Origin: Triplophysa rosa
Taxonomy: Eukaryota > Chordata > Actinopteri > Cypriniformes > Nemacheilidae
DNA length: 64,000 nucleotides
Direction: 5' to 3'
Assembly: GCF_024868665.1 (NCBI RefSeq)
Contig: NC_079891.1
Span: 33,705,067-33,769,066, forward strand
Position 1 is the first letter of the stretch; the number at the start of each line of letters is the position of its first letter. The position numbers and the translations under genes are program-made. Of this stretch, positions 35,641-48,589 are shown in pieces. The notes beneath the pieces are model-generated. The model did not search any database. It was given only the letters and a program-made list of their open reading frames with translations, and was not told where the DNA came from.

Positions 35641-36634
35641 CGAGGACTCCTTCAAATCTATGAAAGAGCGACCTCTGAGCAAAAGCATTCAAATTTCCCC
35701 CGAAAACAAACTCCACTAGCCTCAGCTGTGTGAAGATAAATAAGGATGACTTGAGAATAAAAGTGTGGAGCGGTTTCCCGCAGGGCACACTTGGCATTTT
35801 CATGCTCCGCAGCTTTACCTTTACCCAGCCGGGGGACACGCGTCTCTCTCCTCTCCGCGTGCCGCACACACACACATACTCATACACGCTGTTTACAACC
35901 TTGAAATCAAAAGGCCCTTTCAAGTGCGCATAAACACTCCTTTCTATCAGATGAGAGTGACGTGCGCAGATTTCCATTTCAAAGCGCCCGAGATTGTTCT
36001 GATAAACAGCCCTGCGAACGTGATTGTGCACTTTAAAAAACACCACGGACGTTGAGAAGTTAAATGAAAAGAGTAGGTGCGGTGTAATTATGATCTCGCA
36101 AATAAATGCAGGATAATGTCAAAAAGATCAAGACGACTGATGTCAAGCTGTACATCACCATTGTTTCGATTCTAAAGTTTGCGATCTCTTCTGCATTTGT
36201 ACAGGTTTGATGTGTCACTTCCGACACACGACGTCTATAGTTGACAGACTCGCACGTGATCGTCGTACCAAAAGCACTCATGATGTCCGCAGCGGTGAAT
36301 TTAGATGTCAATCACCCCTGCGTGTCACCGACTGCTCATAAATACGTGAAGAAGTTATTTGACGCTCTTCAAGATGTCTTTTCTGTGTAATTCAGATCCG
36401 TTCTGTTCTCGCAGGAGCTTCTCGCGTCGATGTTGACGATGCTCTGAATTAGGACAAATCTCGTTAATGTTTCTTTACCAAATTCAGCCCACCCATATTA
36501 GTCCCTCATGCCCCTCGGGTGCAACTGCAGCCCACACGGAGACGCATCATTTGCTGAAGAAACAAAGCGTCTGTATGCGGCGATATAGTTCTGTCTCTCG
36601 AAATACAAGCGTCAGGCGCTCTCCCGGGAGATTT
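35641..36634. other. Unannotated non-coding stretch
   Basis: GC-richer patch near 35760-35870 with overlapping short frames on both strands, but no domain or splice context. Confidence 0.4.
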
Positions 36635-37005
36635 GATGGAGTTTCATTTTAGGATCAACTTAGTTTCAGAGAAATGGATCAAATGAAGAGTATGGAGGTG
36701 TAGATTTGATGAGAAATGTTTGAGTTCATATTGAGATCTCCAATCATATTGACTTCTGATTGCAGACTTGACAGATCTGAGCTCAGTTTGACACATTGTT
36801 GACATCTCTTCTCACATTGTTGAAACTCCAATGACAGACACATTTGTCAGATTTCGGACTCTTTTTCTCAGGAGAAATAGCTGAGATGCAGATGAGACTA
36901 AAGCAAGTTTCTATTTGCTCTCCATTAACTCTCGTTGATGTCTAGGAGAAGTAATGGAGATATTAAAGAGATCTCATCTGTGGTTTTTCTTTCTTGTGGC
37001 TTGCG
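36635..37005 (+). repeat. Unclassified dispersed repeat, copy E
   Basis: Head TTCATTTTAGGATCAACTTA, GAGTATGGAGGTG; core with TTGATTGCAGACTTGACAG and GACTCTTTTTCTCAG ending at 36871, where CTGAC has become CGGAC; tail AGATCTCATCTGTGG. Confidence 0.8.
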
Positions 37006-37389
37006 TGAAAGCAACACTTCTACGTGAGATCTTTGGCATTCAAGTCAAAGCTGAAGAACAGAAAGAACTGAACGAGTAATTTATAAGAGTTATGAAAGTG
37101 AAAAACACAGAATGTTCTCTCCGCCGGTGTCATAATGCTGTTCTCCAGGGAAAGTGGGTGAGAAATCACTTCATGAAAATGGTCTCTCTTTGATAAAGTG
37201 AGTGTGTATAAATATATTTATGTATATATATATGAGAGAAACAATGATCTCATTTAGGATGAAGAGTTATGACTGCGTTTGCTCCATCTAAACTTCTGGA
37301 GAGCTGTTTTCTCCACATCATCCTTTGAGAGACTACCTACTCTTGTTCCTAAAAAGGTTGTGTGCATTTTTTACTACAATAATAAAACC

Positions 37390-37390
<1 letters not shown>

Positions 37391-37467
<77 letters not shown>
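37391..37467. repeat. (CT)n(AC)n compound microsatellite
   Basis: About 30 CT units followed by about 8 AC units. Confidence 0.95.
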
Positions 37468-37599
37468 GTGTGGAGCATGACTTCCGTCTTCAGGAGGGAC
37501 AGGTGACCCGGGCGTGGAAGGTTCCGGAGCAGCAGGAGTCGGAGCAGAGCTCTCCTCAGCTTGTCTTTCATCCTCCGCGCCAGCAGGAGTCTCCACAAG

Positions 37600-39114
37600 C
37601 CCTGCAGACGGTCAAAAAGAGCCGCAGGAAGTGCTTTTGGTTTCTGTGAACTCTTGGTTAGCGAGGTGTGACGTCATAAGTCAATGCGGGGAAGCGTTAT
37701 AAACCAACCTCAAGCCTCTTCTCTATGGCTCCCTCGGTTCTACAGTTTTAGATCGGGATTCATTTTGGCTTTGCTATTTTTTATTTATAGTATGTGGAGA
37801 GAATGGCTCCAAAACTTCACTTTAAAAGAACAATAAACTCTAAATCAAAATCTCTCATTTTTTACCCACCCTCAAATGGCGTGTTTTTGGAGGTGAACAG
37901 AAATGGGAATAATGATCTGTCGTCGTACCGAACACCGCTACATGGAGATTCTTCCACTGAAATAAAGCAAGACGTCCCAAAATGTGAATTTAGAACTGTA
38001 CGCTTTTTTTAAATCGGTTATTCCAATAACCTTGCAAGGTTTCATCAAATAAAACGCAACAAAAATGTAACCATGCCGATAAAAATTATTCTTCCGCCAA
38101 GCAATGTAGTTTTTCAATGTAACAAGCTGGTTGCCAAGCAACACAGCATCAGCAACACAGGTGGAATGGTGCAGTGATACTGATGTAATGCCAGTAGGTG
38201 TGTTGTTATAATATGTTTCCCAAATGGCTTGACTGTGGCTGAACCAATCAGAATCGAGGACATTTTTTATATATTCATTTTAATTTGATGACAAATCCTC
38301 GATTACAAACCTACAGATGGTTATTTTCGCAGTTGGTATCACCAAGTTACGGCTTTTAAATAATTGCTACGTATTTTATATATTTCTTAATTTTCATTTT
38401 TTCTAATGTCCATACTCTCTGTACTAATATGTACAGTACTGTATCTAATGTAAAGCTAACGCAAATAAATTTCAATTGAATAAACAACAAATGACCGAAT
38501 TTTACCTTTCGGGGAACTATTCCTGTTGATAAAGAGAGAAGAGGTTTTTGGTTGGTTCATGTTCCAGTTCTTACGACCTGAAGATGGATGAAGTTCACAG
38601 AGACAGTTACTGTGGGACGACAGAAGTACGAGAGATGAAGTGAAGATACATGAGAATATCAACTGATTCGTCATTTTGGAGCAACGAGGGTCAAAACACC
38701 AGCTTTTATACTATTAAAAACATCAATTACTTCACGAGCTTCGCGCTTTTATGTAGACGATCTAACAACCGCACACGCACGGCGATATTTAAGGCAGAGA
38801 TAAAGTGGATTTTAAGTGTGTCATTTCATTCTTTATGAGTGCTTAATTTCAAAACCCATTAAAAAGCTCTGTAAAATATTTTACTACACAGTAACCGTGT
38901 GACGTGTTGCTTATTTGTGTCGGGTTATTATGACCTGCTCAAAACACAACAGTGAATGCTTTGATTCATAAACACTTTGCAACATAACGTTTAGAATATT
39001 TCATAAATTATTTTAACCACAACCACAATAATGTTTTTTTTTATTTACGGCATCTCAAATTAACAATAATCAACAAGCTAACTATTCTGTTTCAACGTCA
39101 AGTTTTTTTCCAAG
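37600..39114. other. Unannotated non-coding stretch
   Basis: No supported feature; several frames of about 60-70 codons without recognisable domains. Confidence 0.45.
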
Positions 39115-39522
39115 ACTTGATGGAGTTCTCCGTTTTTTTATTGAAGTCTCAACTTAGTCTCAGATGTTTCTCTCAAAGTTTCTTATGAGACATGAAAACG
39201 GAAACAAACGAGACGGGAATGAAGAGTATGGAGGTTTAAAATGAATGTAGATTGTAGAGGTTTTGGATCAATTTGATGAGAGATGTTTGAGTTCATATTG
39301 AGATCTTCAATAATATTGACTTTTGATTGCAGACTTGACAAATCTGACTCATTGTTGACATCTCTTCTGAAACTCTAATGACAGAGACATAGTCAGATTT
39401 CTTGGAGAAATATCTGAGACACAAGAAGATGTTCCCAATTGCTCTCCATTTAATCTCATCGATGTCTAAGAGAAATAACTGAGATATTAAAGCGATCTCA
39501 TCTGTGATTTTTCTTTCCTACG
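39115..39522 (+). repeat. Unclassified dispersed repeat, copy F
   Basis: The head is well preserved (AAGTCTCAACTTAGTCTCAG, GAGTATGGAGG, GAATGTAGATTGTAGAGG), then TTGATGAGAGATGTTTGAG and TTGATTGCAGACTTGAC. A deletion between TCAGATTTCTTGG and AGAAATATCTGAG removes the polypyrimidine-CAG motif. Confidence 0.8.
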
Positions 39523-39942
39523 GGAATGTTTGAACTCTTGTTTTCATCTTGGAAATGTGAAGCGCTTTGCTCTGAGAAGAAGCTCTTATGTTTGTCAAAA
39601 GCTCTTTAGCGGAGCGCAGGTGAGCGGAGCCAAGTTCCCTCATCCACTCCAGCTGAATTCAGTTCAACACCGGCCTGCCGCTGAGGAGACGCTTCCACTG
39701 AACTCCAGCGTGGAACTGCTTCTGTCACGCATCACGCTTAATCACCAAACACACTCCACACCTCAGGCAACAAACACACAGTCGCTTGTACACAGTTTCC
39801 TCAGGTTTGAATGAGCGACCATCCGGTGTGCCGACAGCGCTGTCCTGATACTGCGCACATCACACCTCTCCAAACCACACGTACTGAGAGCAGACTCAAC
39901 TGTTTACAACAACTAGAACAGAACATACTTCAGACACGGTTT

Positions 39943-40115
39943 AAAGGGATAAGTCGCCCATCATTTATTCACCCTCATGTCATTGTAAACCTGTATAACT
40001 TAAACTCCATTGACATACATTTGATGGACACAAAACCACTGAGACATTTCTCAAAATATCTTTTTGTGTTCGACAGAAGAAAGAGTCACACACAGGAAAG
40101 ATATACTGATTGTTT
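39943..40115. mobile_element. Partial TTAA MITE
   Basis: Left end TTTAAAGGGATAAGTCGCCC, then TTCACCCTCATGTCATTGTA and AAAATATCTTTTTGTGTTCG. The right terminus is absent. Confidence 0.6.
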
Positions 40116-40584
40116 TTTATAACCAGTAAGGCATAGGGTCACGTGAATATAGTAACAGCTGGAGAAATGATAGCAACTTTACGGCATTCACATAAAAAAC
40201 TTTCTCATTCTGTAAGTACAGTATTATTGCCCAATAATTTTGGTCAATGCAAGTGATTCATGATAAAGCAGAATGGATGATTTGGCCGCCTATGAAGAAC
40301 AAAGCAGGTAAAATAAGATAAATGGTCTCAAGGTGTCAAGCTTTTGCATAAACAACTAAAATATCTGTGATAAAAGCTGGAATCGACTTTTAGCTGTTCT
40401 ATTAAAATTCACCCGAGTCAGATGTCTGGCACCAAAAAAGCCTTGAATTGAAAGAGCTGCCTATTTTAAAACGAAGAATATAAAACTTTGTATGGGAGGC
40501 AATTGTAAGAGTCTCATTCAAGGGCATGATCATCACTAGGGCCTGTAGCAGGCTTTACTAAATGTATATTATCTTCAAAAAGAA

Positions 40585-40855
40585 AAAAGCACATTGAGTC
40601 CGAAATTTGCGTCCGAAATTTCCGCACGTTAAAAAATAAAGACGACCTCACGTTGTGTCAATCACATTTACACACTGCCTCCGATATTTTCGTCCGTCGT
40701 AAAAAAATTCGGACCGGGTTCGATTTTCTGCGTTTTCGCATCCGTAGCAAGCATTTTGAGAGGCGTTTTATAACAATTCAGAGACACCGTACAAACGAGA
40801 GGCAAATATGAAAAAACGAATACGAAAATTTCGGACTGTATGTGCAAAGACCTTA
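40585..40855. mobile_element. PIF/Harbinger-like element
   Basis: Left GCACATTGAGTCCGAAATTT mirrors right AAATTTCGGACTGTATGTGC, followed by AAAGACC and TTA (40853-40855). The outermost left bases (expected GGTCTTT) are altered to AAAAAA. Confidence 0.65.
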
Positions 40856-41092
40856 AGGGGCCATGCACATTTCGCGTGTAAACGCGTGCGGAAAACGCGA
40901 GCCACGCCTCTTTCACTTGTCACATGACCCGCGGTGTGCGTGCGGTACTCTGAAAAGTCGAAATATTTAGATCTCGATGCGGCGCCTAGAAAATGTGCGC
41001 GTTGCGACCACATCGCTCCCTATTTGCTCGCGTCTACATTTAAAATAACGAACTTGCACGCGCAAAAGACGCGAAATGTGTATGCCCCCTAA
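40854..41092. mobile_element. PIF/Harbinger-like element with TAA TSD
   Basis: Element 40857-41089 (233 bp) begins GGGGCCATGCACATTTCGCG and ends CGCGAAATGTGTATGCCCCC; TAA at both sides (40854-40856, 41090-41092). It abuts the previous element, sharing a TTAA site. Confidence 0.85.
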
Positions 41093-41289
41093 GAAATAAA
41101 AAATAAACATTTTAAAAAACATTATATATACATATTAAAATAGCAAAGCAACAAAAGCAAATTTAAAACGAACATAACTCTTAAAGAAACATGTTATGGA
41201 ATAATTGGAATATTTTTAGAGCTATTTTAATGATGACATAAAAAAAGTATTAAACTGAATTAAAATCCACCTAATACTGAATGGTCTCT

Positions 41290-41609
41290 TTAAGTGATAG
41301 TTCACCCAAAAATAAAAAATCTGTCATCATATACTCGCCCTCTTGTCATTTCAAACCCTTATGACTTTCTTTCTTCCGCAGAACACAAAAGAAGATATTT
41401 TGAAGAATGTTGTTAACTGGACCCCATTCACTTGCGTTGGTTTTGTGTCCATACAATAGAAGTGAATGGGATCCAGTGCTGTTCGGTTACCGACTTTCTT
41501 CAAAATATCTTCTTTTGTGTACTGCGGAAGAAAGTCGTAAAGGTTTGAAATGACGAAAGGGTGCGTAAATGACAGAATTTTATTTTTGGGGGGTGAACTA
41601 TCACTTCAA
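41290..41609. mobile_element. TTAA MITE, long foldback
   Basis: Left TTAAGTGATAGTTCACCC, right GGGTGAACTATCACTTCAA (TSD decayed to TCAA). Inner arms AGAACACAAAAGAAGATATT and AATATCTTCTTTTGTGTACT pair, as do CCCATTCACTT and AAGTGAATGGG. Confidence 0.88.
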
Positions 41610-42254
41610 TGGCAATATTGTGATAAAAGAAGCTAGTAGAAGTACTTAAAATGTGTTCGTATTTGGTTTGTACTGTACTGTATGAATGACCCAGCTGTTT
41701 CATGGACCAGATTTAGGAAAAAGTACAAATTCAGCCCATGGCAGTCCACAAGTAAGATGAAGAAAACAGGTTGTCAGTGGCACTTTTCCCTGTTGTCAGT
41801 TAATGTCTGTACTCACTGTCAAGAGTCCGACTCCACAGATATGCTGCCACACTGTCATAGAAATCTCAAGAGTTCCCGTTTGCTTCTTCACAGTCCTCCA
41901 GCAGTCATCTCAAATAGGTTCAAAGGCATTTCATCAAACCTGTGAGTCACGACGAGAAAGTCAGCGGCCATGTAAAATGTGTGCCAGTGTACGCATTCAA
42001 AAGGAAAGGCACGAGTTGAACGTGAAGTCCAAGGAAAAGCACCAAAACAAAGTGGATTTGTTGGATGACCTGGAAGAGACCGAGGCGAGATTCAGCTGGG
42101 CCTTCTGTTTCCTGCTCTGGGAAGAGAAACATTGCCTTGAGCTTCCCCGGAAATCACACGGAGAACCCAGACCAAAGCTGGTGTGCCCTAACACACTAAA
42201 CGCATCCAACATCTGCACAAATCACAGTCACCACAGCATTTAACAAATAATCAA
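41610..42254. other. Open-frame-bearing stretch, not called a gene
   Basis: A 146-codon frame (41803-42243) has an acidic/basic middle (KVDLLDDLEETEAR) but no recognised domain. The opposite strand is also open in parts. Confidence 0.35.
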
Positions 42255-42345
42255 ACCTTCTCTCCATTTGTTGTCATTAATACAGGAGAAATAAGTGAGA
42301 TATTATAGAGATCTCATCTGTGATTTTTCTCTCTTATGGGGTATA
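42255..42345 (+). repeat. Dispersed repeat, copy G (tail only)
   Basis: CTTCTCTCCATTTGTTGTCA, GGAGAAATAAGTGAGATATT, AGATCTCATCTGTGATTTTT match the tail of copies A, B, E and F. Confidence 0.7.
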
Positions 42346-42562
42346 CTAGAAAGCTAACAGACGGGACACTCTTCTATCATGCTGAGATAACAGAGACCAT
42401 CAGGTTTGTGCCAGCATGAGTGCATGCTGACATTAAAGCAGGAAAATTGAAAAATGAATGATCATTTTGGAGATCTCTTAGCATTTGGAAGAGTCTCTCT
42501 TTCTCTCTCTCTACCTACCTACATATATACATACATACTGTATATGGATGTGACATAAAAAC

Positions 42563-43465
42563 ACTCTGCAACTACGGGCACTTTTGACTGTCCAAAAATA
42601 ATAATAAACTCCTGTGAATTTTAATTAATAGAGCCTGAAATACATATTATAATTGCAAGATTTTAATCTAAAACGTTAATTTTTATATTTGTAATTTAAT
42701 ATACAGGAAACCTTGAAAATGTGCTGTGGTAAAGACATGTTGCGGAAATGACATTTTTGCTAATTGGCAGCTTGTAAGGTCTACTACATTAGTTTAGACT
42801 CTTAGCATCTAAATATACATGAATTAAACCGAAATATACATTTATTTTTAAAATGTAGTTCAAAGTACAGAATTACAAAGCTGTATGGTAAGGACACACA
42901 ATAAATACTGACACAGAAAACATGATATTTACCTTATATTTTGGGATCTTGTGAGTGAGGTATTGAGGTGGCCTAATCTGTCAGCAATGTGCACTGCACA
43001 TGTGGTCATTTCTGTTTCCATAGAAACTAGACTTGTTTGTCTTTGATAAAACTTCATTATAAAAGCCTTTTTTCATTGTTGCGGTAAGGACTCAAAAGTG
43101 TGGGACCGGCACATTTACATCATAAAATTATAAAAATGATCAGTAAAATATACAAAAACGTTTACTATGCTATAAATTAATATGTATATTAAACAATTCC
43201 ATTTGAAATAATGTCGAATTATTTTACATATTTTGACGTCAAAATATTAAAATATGTCAAATAATTCGACTTGTGGGACATGAACAAAAATGTTGTTTGG
43301 ACCTATAAATGATATATAATTTTATATTAAATCCCATTAATCATTAATTATAGATTTTTTAAAGGTGTGTAATGCCACTGTGAATATATTTATAAAGCGT
43401 CATATAACAACTTTTATTGTTGAAATGTCACTGCTGGGACTTAAAAGTGCCCGCAGTTGAAACAC
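42563..43465. mobile_element. Element with GGGCACTTTT inverted ends
   Basis: Left TGCAACTACGGGCACTTTTG and right TAAAAGTGCCCGCAGTTGAA are inverted. An internal block (43075-43110, GTAAGGACTCAAAAGTGTGG) resembles the ends. Exact termini and TSD were not resolved. A hairpin with 22-base arms sits at 43213-43270. Confidence 0.6.
43213..43270. repeat. Hairpin inside TIR element
   Basis: GTCGAATTATTTTACATATT pairs with AATATGTCAAATAATTCGAC (one mismatch) around an AT-rich loop. Confidence 0.8.
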
Positions 43466-44517
43466 CCTTATATTTACTCCGAAATTTGTAGTAATGCCAA
43501 TTTTAGAGAGAGAGAGTAACTCCGGGCAGAGTTTTGGTCGGCCGTGATCCTTCTTCGTGAAAACGCAAGTAAACTTTTAAATATTAGTTCAGTACAGAAA
43601 AGAATAACAGTCCATCAGTGTCTTAATCTTTATTTGTGTTAAATACAACAAACACATTTCAGTTGTTGCTTTACGACTTAATTGCTGAAAACGTCTTTCC
43701 TTTAAAATATCACTGCAAATGCTGCTCTCTGAAGGCTGAAGGTGCTCTCGTCACATCACAGGGACGCAAAGTGTATCTTGCCAGCTTGCTCATACATGTA
43801 ATATGTAAGTAATATATCAATAAGTATTATATTCCGCCTTAAAACACCACTTCCCGAACGCTTCCGTCTGTAATTCGTAAATTAATGATTCCAACAATAT
43901 CGTGTCTCGTATCTGTATTGGTAGTTGTGATGTGAACTCCGCTATTCACCTTCATTTAGAATGATTTTAAAAGTTATAACTTGTTATCGTTTATCGTAAT
44001 AGTACGAACGTTCATTAAAGCTGGGTGTATATCGCTATTACAATAATGAAAAAGCGATTTTTTTTCGTGTTAATAATCATCAAAGCGCTACTACCTCAGG
44101 TTTGTCGGACTGGTTTGTTTGTCGGACAAAATGACGGTCAGTCACAGGGGGGAACATAATATCGGCGTTATGATTGGTCAGATCACCTGTCAATCAAACT
44201 GCTTGCGAAGAGTCAATTATACCCTAGGAATGGAGAAGGGATGCCCCTTATAGAACATAAAAGTTACTTTATTTAAATGTTCATGTGCCCATTTATGAGG
44301 AATATGGACCGTTATGGTTGTGACAATCCTGAAAAGGGCACTTCCCTGACTATGAAAAATTATGCACTAAAAATTAAAAAACCTTAAGAGACCTCACATG
44401 GGTATTTGAACCACCAAATGTTGACATCTGTGCCATCAGTTTAGTAAAATCCGTTGGTAAAAACTTGATTTTTTCATGGTATAGGTTGACATTTTCACAG
44501 AATTGCCCTCATACTTC
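43466..44517. other. Unannotated non-coding stretch
   Basis: No supported feature. Confidence 0.45.
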
Positions 44518-45165
44518 TTAAAAGGACAGTTCACCCCAAAATTAAAATTCTGTCAATTCGCCCTCAGATTGTTCCAAATCTGTATAAATGTCTTTGTTTT
44601 GCTAAACACAATGGAAGATATTTGGAAGAATGTCAGTAACCAAACAGATCTCATCCTCCATTTAGTATTTATTCACCCGCTTCGAATGTTATCACTCGAT
44701 TGAATGGTCGTTATCAGTGGCTATCAACTCATACATATGGGCCAGAGCCATCCAAATGGCTAATAAACGATACATATACAAGACTCCAGATCCAGTCCCA
44801 GAGTAATCCAGCTCATCGGTAGCCGGAAATCTACTAGATAACGTAGTGACGTTGCGCTGTTTCCTGGTTGAAATTTTCAGGTGAGTCCATTTAAGTGATA
44901 AAGCTGAGCATTTAAACTGTGCTTAATTATTCAATAAGCGAAAACAATACCGAAAATGTGTTTTCTGGCACATATGTACGAGCTGATAACGCCCATTCAA
45001 TCGAGTGATTTATTTCCCCTACGATGGCAGTAAATGGGGTATGAGATCTGTTCGGTTACTGACATTCTTCAAAATATCTTCCTTTGTGTTTAGCAGAACA
45101 AAGAAATTTATAGGCCAACAGGTTTGGAACAATCTGAGGGTGAGTGAATGATGACAGAATCCTAT
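44518..45165. mobile_element. TTAA MITE carrying a nested insertion
   Basis: Left TTAAAAGGACAGTTCACCCC; paired GGAAGATATTTGGAAGAATG and CATTCTTCAAAATATCTTCC arms; right part ends near GATGACAGAATCC without the terminal repeat. The middle is split by 44674-45007. Confidence 0.75.
44667..45014. mobile_element. 334-bp nested element with 7-bp TSD
   Basis: ATTTATT at 44667-44673 and 45008-45014 flanks 44674-45007. The right end CCCATTCAATCGAGTG mirrors CACTCGATTGAATGG at 44693; inner arms CGTTATCAG / CTGATAACG also pair. The extreme left 19 bases look like a degenerate second copy of the terminus. Removing it restores the MITE. Confidence 0.75.
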
Positions 45166-46613
45166 TAAAACAGGAATTTAGCCCGACCCCGATGCATTCG
45201 CATTTACATTAATATTCTTGTTTTTTTGGGTTTGTTTCTGATTCAGAGGAAACCCTGGAGCACATGATGTAATGCTCATGGGTCTCTCATTGGCTGACGA
45301 GTCAGTTGTATGTCTCATCTAAGACTCCTGTCGGAGAAAAAAGATCTCAAGAGACAGAAAAAATTACATCCACTGTATAAAAACAACCTACCGAGAGGTC
45401 AAGAGTATGTCTCGGTATCTTAAGTGCCATCCCAATAAACCAGCTTATGTGGGTGACATTCAGGTAGCGTATTCCTCCATGTCACATAAGAAGAATAAAG
45501 CCTAGAGAAAGAGGAAAGATATGACTACAGAGAACATGAAAAATGAGGCATGGATTGTGTTCATGAGCGGCGAGGAGAGTATAGCGTGCTGTATTTGTAG
45601 TTGAATTAATTCATGCCTCCAGCAATAACAAAGCAGAAACAGGCTGATAAGTTCTGACAAGGTGAGCGGGCCGCGGCTATAAGCCTCCATAACCACTGCA
45701 GTCGGACCTACAACATTTAAACACACAAACGGAGAATAAAAATAGAACAGATGAATGTCAAAGGTAAAGGAATAGTTCACTGAAAAATACTCTCATCATG
45801 TCACTGTTTAGTAAAACATGTCAGCCTCGGGTCCTTTCTCAACCTGTATGATATCTTGTGGAACACAAAATGCTTCTTTTTAAATCTTCGCTTTGCTTTT
45901 CTAAACATGACAGCTCACAGAGGCCGCACAAATAAGATTCTTCTGCAACATTTTAGTACACATTTGCTGATATTTATCCACTATCACCGAAATCTCATTT
46001 GTGTTAAGAAATGCTTGTTGAATAAATAAACAGAATTGAATTTTTTTTGTAAAGGCATTTTTGTTCACCTGTTTGCACGATTCATGTGTGTTGGTCAGAA
46101 CAACTACATGCCATTTTAGTTTAATATAATTGTAATGGGAGCGTGTCGAATGTCTCTTTTGAAAACGTTCCTCTCGAGATGCATTTAGCTACCTGTCTAT
46201 CTGGCTCCTCACACTCATATTTCTGATCGCTCTTTGTGATGAATTACGACATAAATCACTTCTGGCAGTCCGGTAAAACCTAAACTCCCTCCACAAAAGA
46301 CAGCATGTTAAATTAAGAGATGTGGAGAATGGCAATAAATCTCCTCCGGCTCACCTCTCTTTCTCTCTAGGAATGAAGTCATCAGTAATTCTTTAGTTTT
46401 ATCAGGTCTGGTTTTGTAATCCATCTTTCTTTGGGTTTTTCTCTCCTCTCTCTTCTCAGGACCTACATTGAGAACTCCAGAAAGAGGGCGAGATGAACTC
46501 ATTCTAACAAGACTTTGAAGAAATATATGCAAACGCTTCTAGCTATGTTACTCCAACTTTTTGTGATGTTGTTCCAAAATGCATCTAATGGGATTGCAAT
46601 TCATTATGAAACG
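45166..46613. other. Unannotated stretch with a MITE remnant
   Basis: 45765-45885 (GGAATAGTTCACTGAAAAAT, CTCATCATGTCA, TTGTGGAACACAAAATG) is a diverged left half of the TTAA MITE family. Nothing else is supported. Confidence 0.5.
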
Positions 46614-47029
46614 TACACTGTAAAACTTAGTTTTTGCAGCAGGTTTGCCAGTAATTTACTGTAGATTTAATTACTACTTAATGTACTTTCCAATTAGTAC
46701 TGTTTTCAATTACTTGAATCAAAATTAAAACACTTTGACTTTTGAGATTTAAAACGAGCAAGAAGAGACTGGCATTAGCACAGCAACACCTGCAAAAAAG
46801 GACATTCTTCCTTAGCATTTTTCTCTTGTTTTCTGTAAAAATATTGAAAACTTCTTAAATTACGATACATTTACATAACAAGAAAAGTGACCCAAGATAT
46901 AAAGTCTTGTTTTATGAAAGAAATCTATATAAACTAGGTAAGTTTATGCTTAAAACAAAATTGTACATTAAATCTACAGTAAGTTACTGGCAAACCTGCC
47001 GCGAAATTACAGCAAAGTCTTACAGTGTA
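46614..47029. mobile_element. Element with TACACTGTAA ends and long TIRs
   Basis: Left TACACTGTAAAACTTAG...GCAGGTTTGCCAGTAATTTA and right TAAGTTACTGGCAAACCTGC...CTTACAGTGTA form inverted repeats of about 58 bases. Confidence 0.82.
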
Positions 47030-48569
47030 TGTTTGCGTTCAGTTTCAGCTGTTTCATTAAAACAATAATGCAAAAAACAATGTCATGGTCAAATTACCGT
47101 AGCGTCAATAGTTATCCAGCATACTTTGCGGCGCTGGGCGACCCTTATCTGTATTCAGAATTAAGTACTGAGGATTGTTCTTCTTTGTTTATATATTGAT
47201 TTTTTACAGGTATAACTTTAAATTACATTATTGTGCTTTTAAATTTTATGCACACCGGTGTTGGAAATTTTGTTAAACCATTCTCTGCTTATTACATTCA
47301 GGTTATGTAGGCCGCCAACGCAAATCAATTGCTTCTCAGTTTCAGAAGTTTTTTATCGTTCACCATCTGGCATTCATACTGCTGTCTACACCTGCTTCTG
47401 TGTCACCACATCATTTTCTCTCAGTATATCAGCAACGCTTCTCCACTCAGAGGAGAACGAGTTACAGAAAAAAACAGTGGGAGAAAATACACAACAAAGA
47501 CACTTATACCCAGAAGGAGAAACACACTTTAACAACTAATAAAAAAAAAGAAACGGTATCAAAAGAAAAGGATGAAAGGGTCCAGCGAAGGCTGAGCCGA
47601 CACGGACCCTCGCTGCTCACATGAAAGTGATGGGTTGAGTGATCTGGGGTGAGATTTACACCCTGGAGGTGAGACGGAAAACAAGCGTTTACACCCATTT
47701 GTGTTTTTTTGTGGGGGCTCTAAGGGCTAGAAATGTTCTTCAGAGATTAATCACCATGATGTTTGGTCACGTCTCATTAATACGTGAGAAGGAAAATAAA
47801 AGCAGAAAAAGGCCAGTGCGTTGCGAGAGAACACAAGGAAAGAAAGGGAGAAAGTAAGCGCTTTACATGACCCAATCTTCATTTGTATTTTAGATTAGAT
47901 ATTTGGTCACTCAGCAAGACACAAAGCCAAACCAACTAAAAACCAAACACTATTTTTTTATTAGTTCATGAATCAAAACCAAATTAACGAGATGAAAAAC
48001 GATTGAAAAAAAATTTCATATTATGATTATACAATCTATGAAAAACGCGTGATGCAGTATCACACGTTACCTGTTACGGTACAAGTGGAAGATGGGCGTT
48101 TCGTGACGTCACTACACGCGGAGCGTGCACTCAAAGAACCAACCGCTGCGACAGTATAATTTTGTCCAAAATCACCGCTATATAGCCTTTAAATCGCTTG
48201 CTAAGGTCACAATAAAACGCATCAATATAACGTTTTACAGGTTACTCCTGCAAATGCTCAAACGTGCACAAAGTTTGCCAAGTACCTAAAGCCCCTCCCC
48301 TGGAGAACTATTGATGATTGGCTCTTTTGTTTCACAATTCACTTTCTCCTTTTCGTAGAAACAGCACAAGTCCCACATAGTTAGACAGATCACATGCTGA
48401 GGAATTTTGGCTCGTTTCTGAAAGCAATGACTGTCATGCACGTCCGAAATCTAGAAACTTCAGTAACATGTTGATCCATGCTGAATCGACTCGCGAACTG
48501 TCCCAAACGATTCAGTCCTTTTGCTGATGATGAACCGGTTCAAATATACGATTCACGAACCGAACAGGA
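47030..48569. other. Unannotated stretch, repeat-like after 48050
   Basis: No gene is supported. 48050-48560 has transposon-like vocabulary (GATTCACGAACCG, TGAACCGGTTC), but ends were not resolved. Confidence 0.4.
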
Positions 48570-48589
48570 CTGCGCTTTCACCTCACCCC

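Noticed and set aside
37460..37590. Minus-strand Ala/Pro/Glu/Ser-rich frame with an upstream CTGCAG acceptor, considered as an exon
   Set aside because: Runs into the (CT)n(AC)n microsatellite without a usable donor; the composition is explained by local GC-richness.
41803..42243. 146-codon open frame
   Set aside because: No recognised domain or splice/promoter context; antisense frames are also open.
46430..46500. Long pyrimidine tract ending CTTCTCAG, considered as a splice acceptor
   Set aside because: The downstream sequence has early stops and no matching donor.
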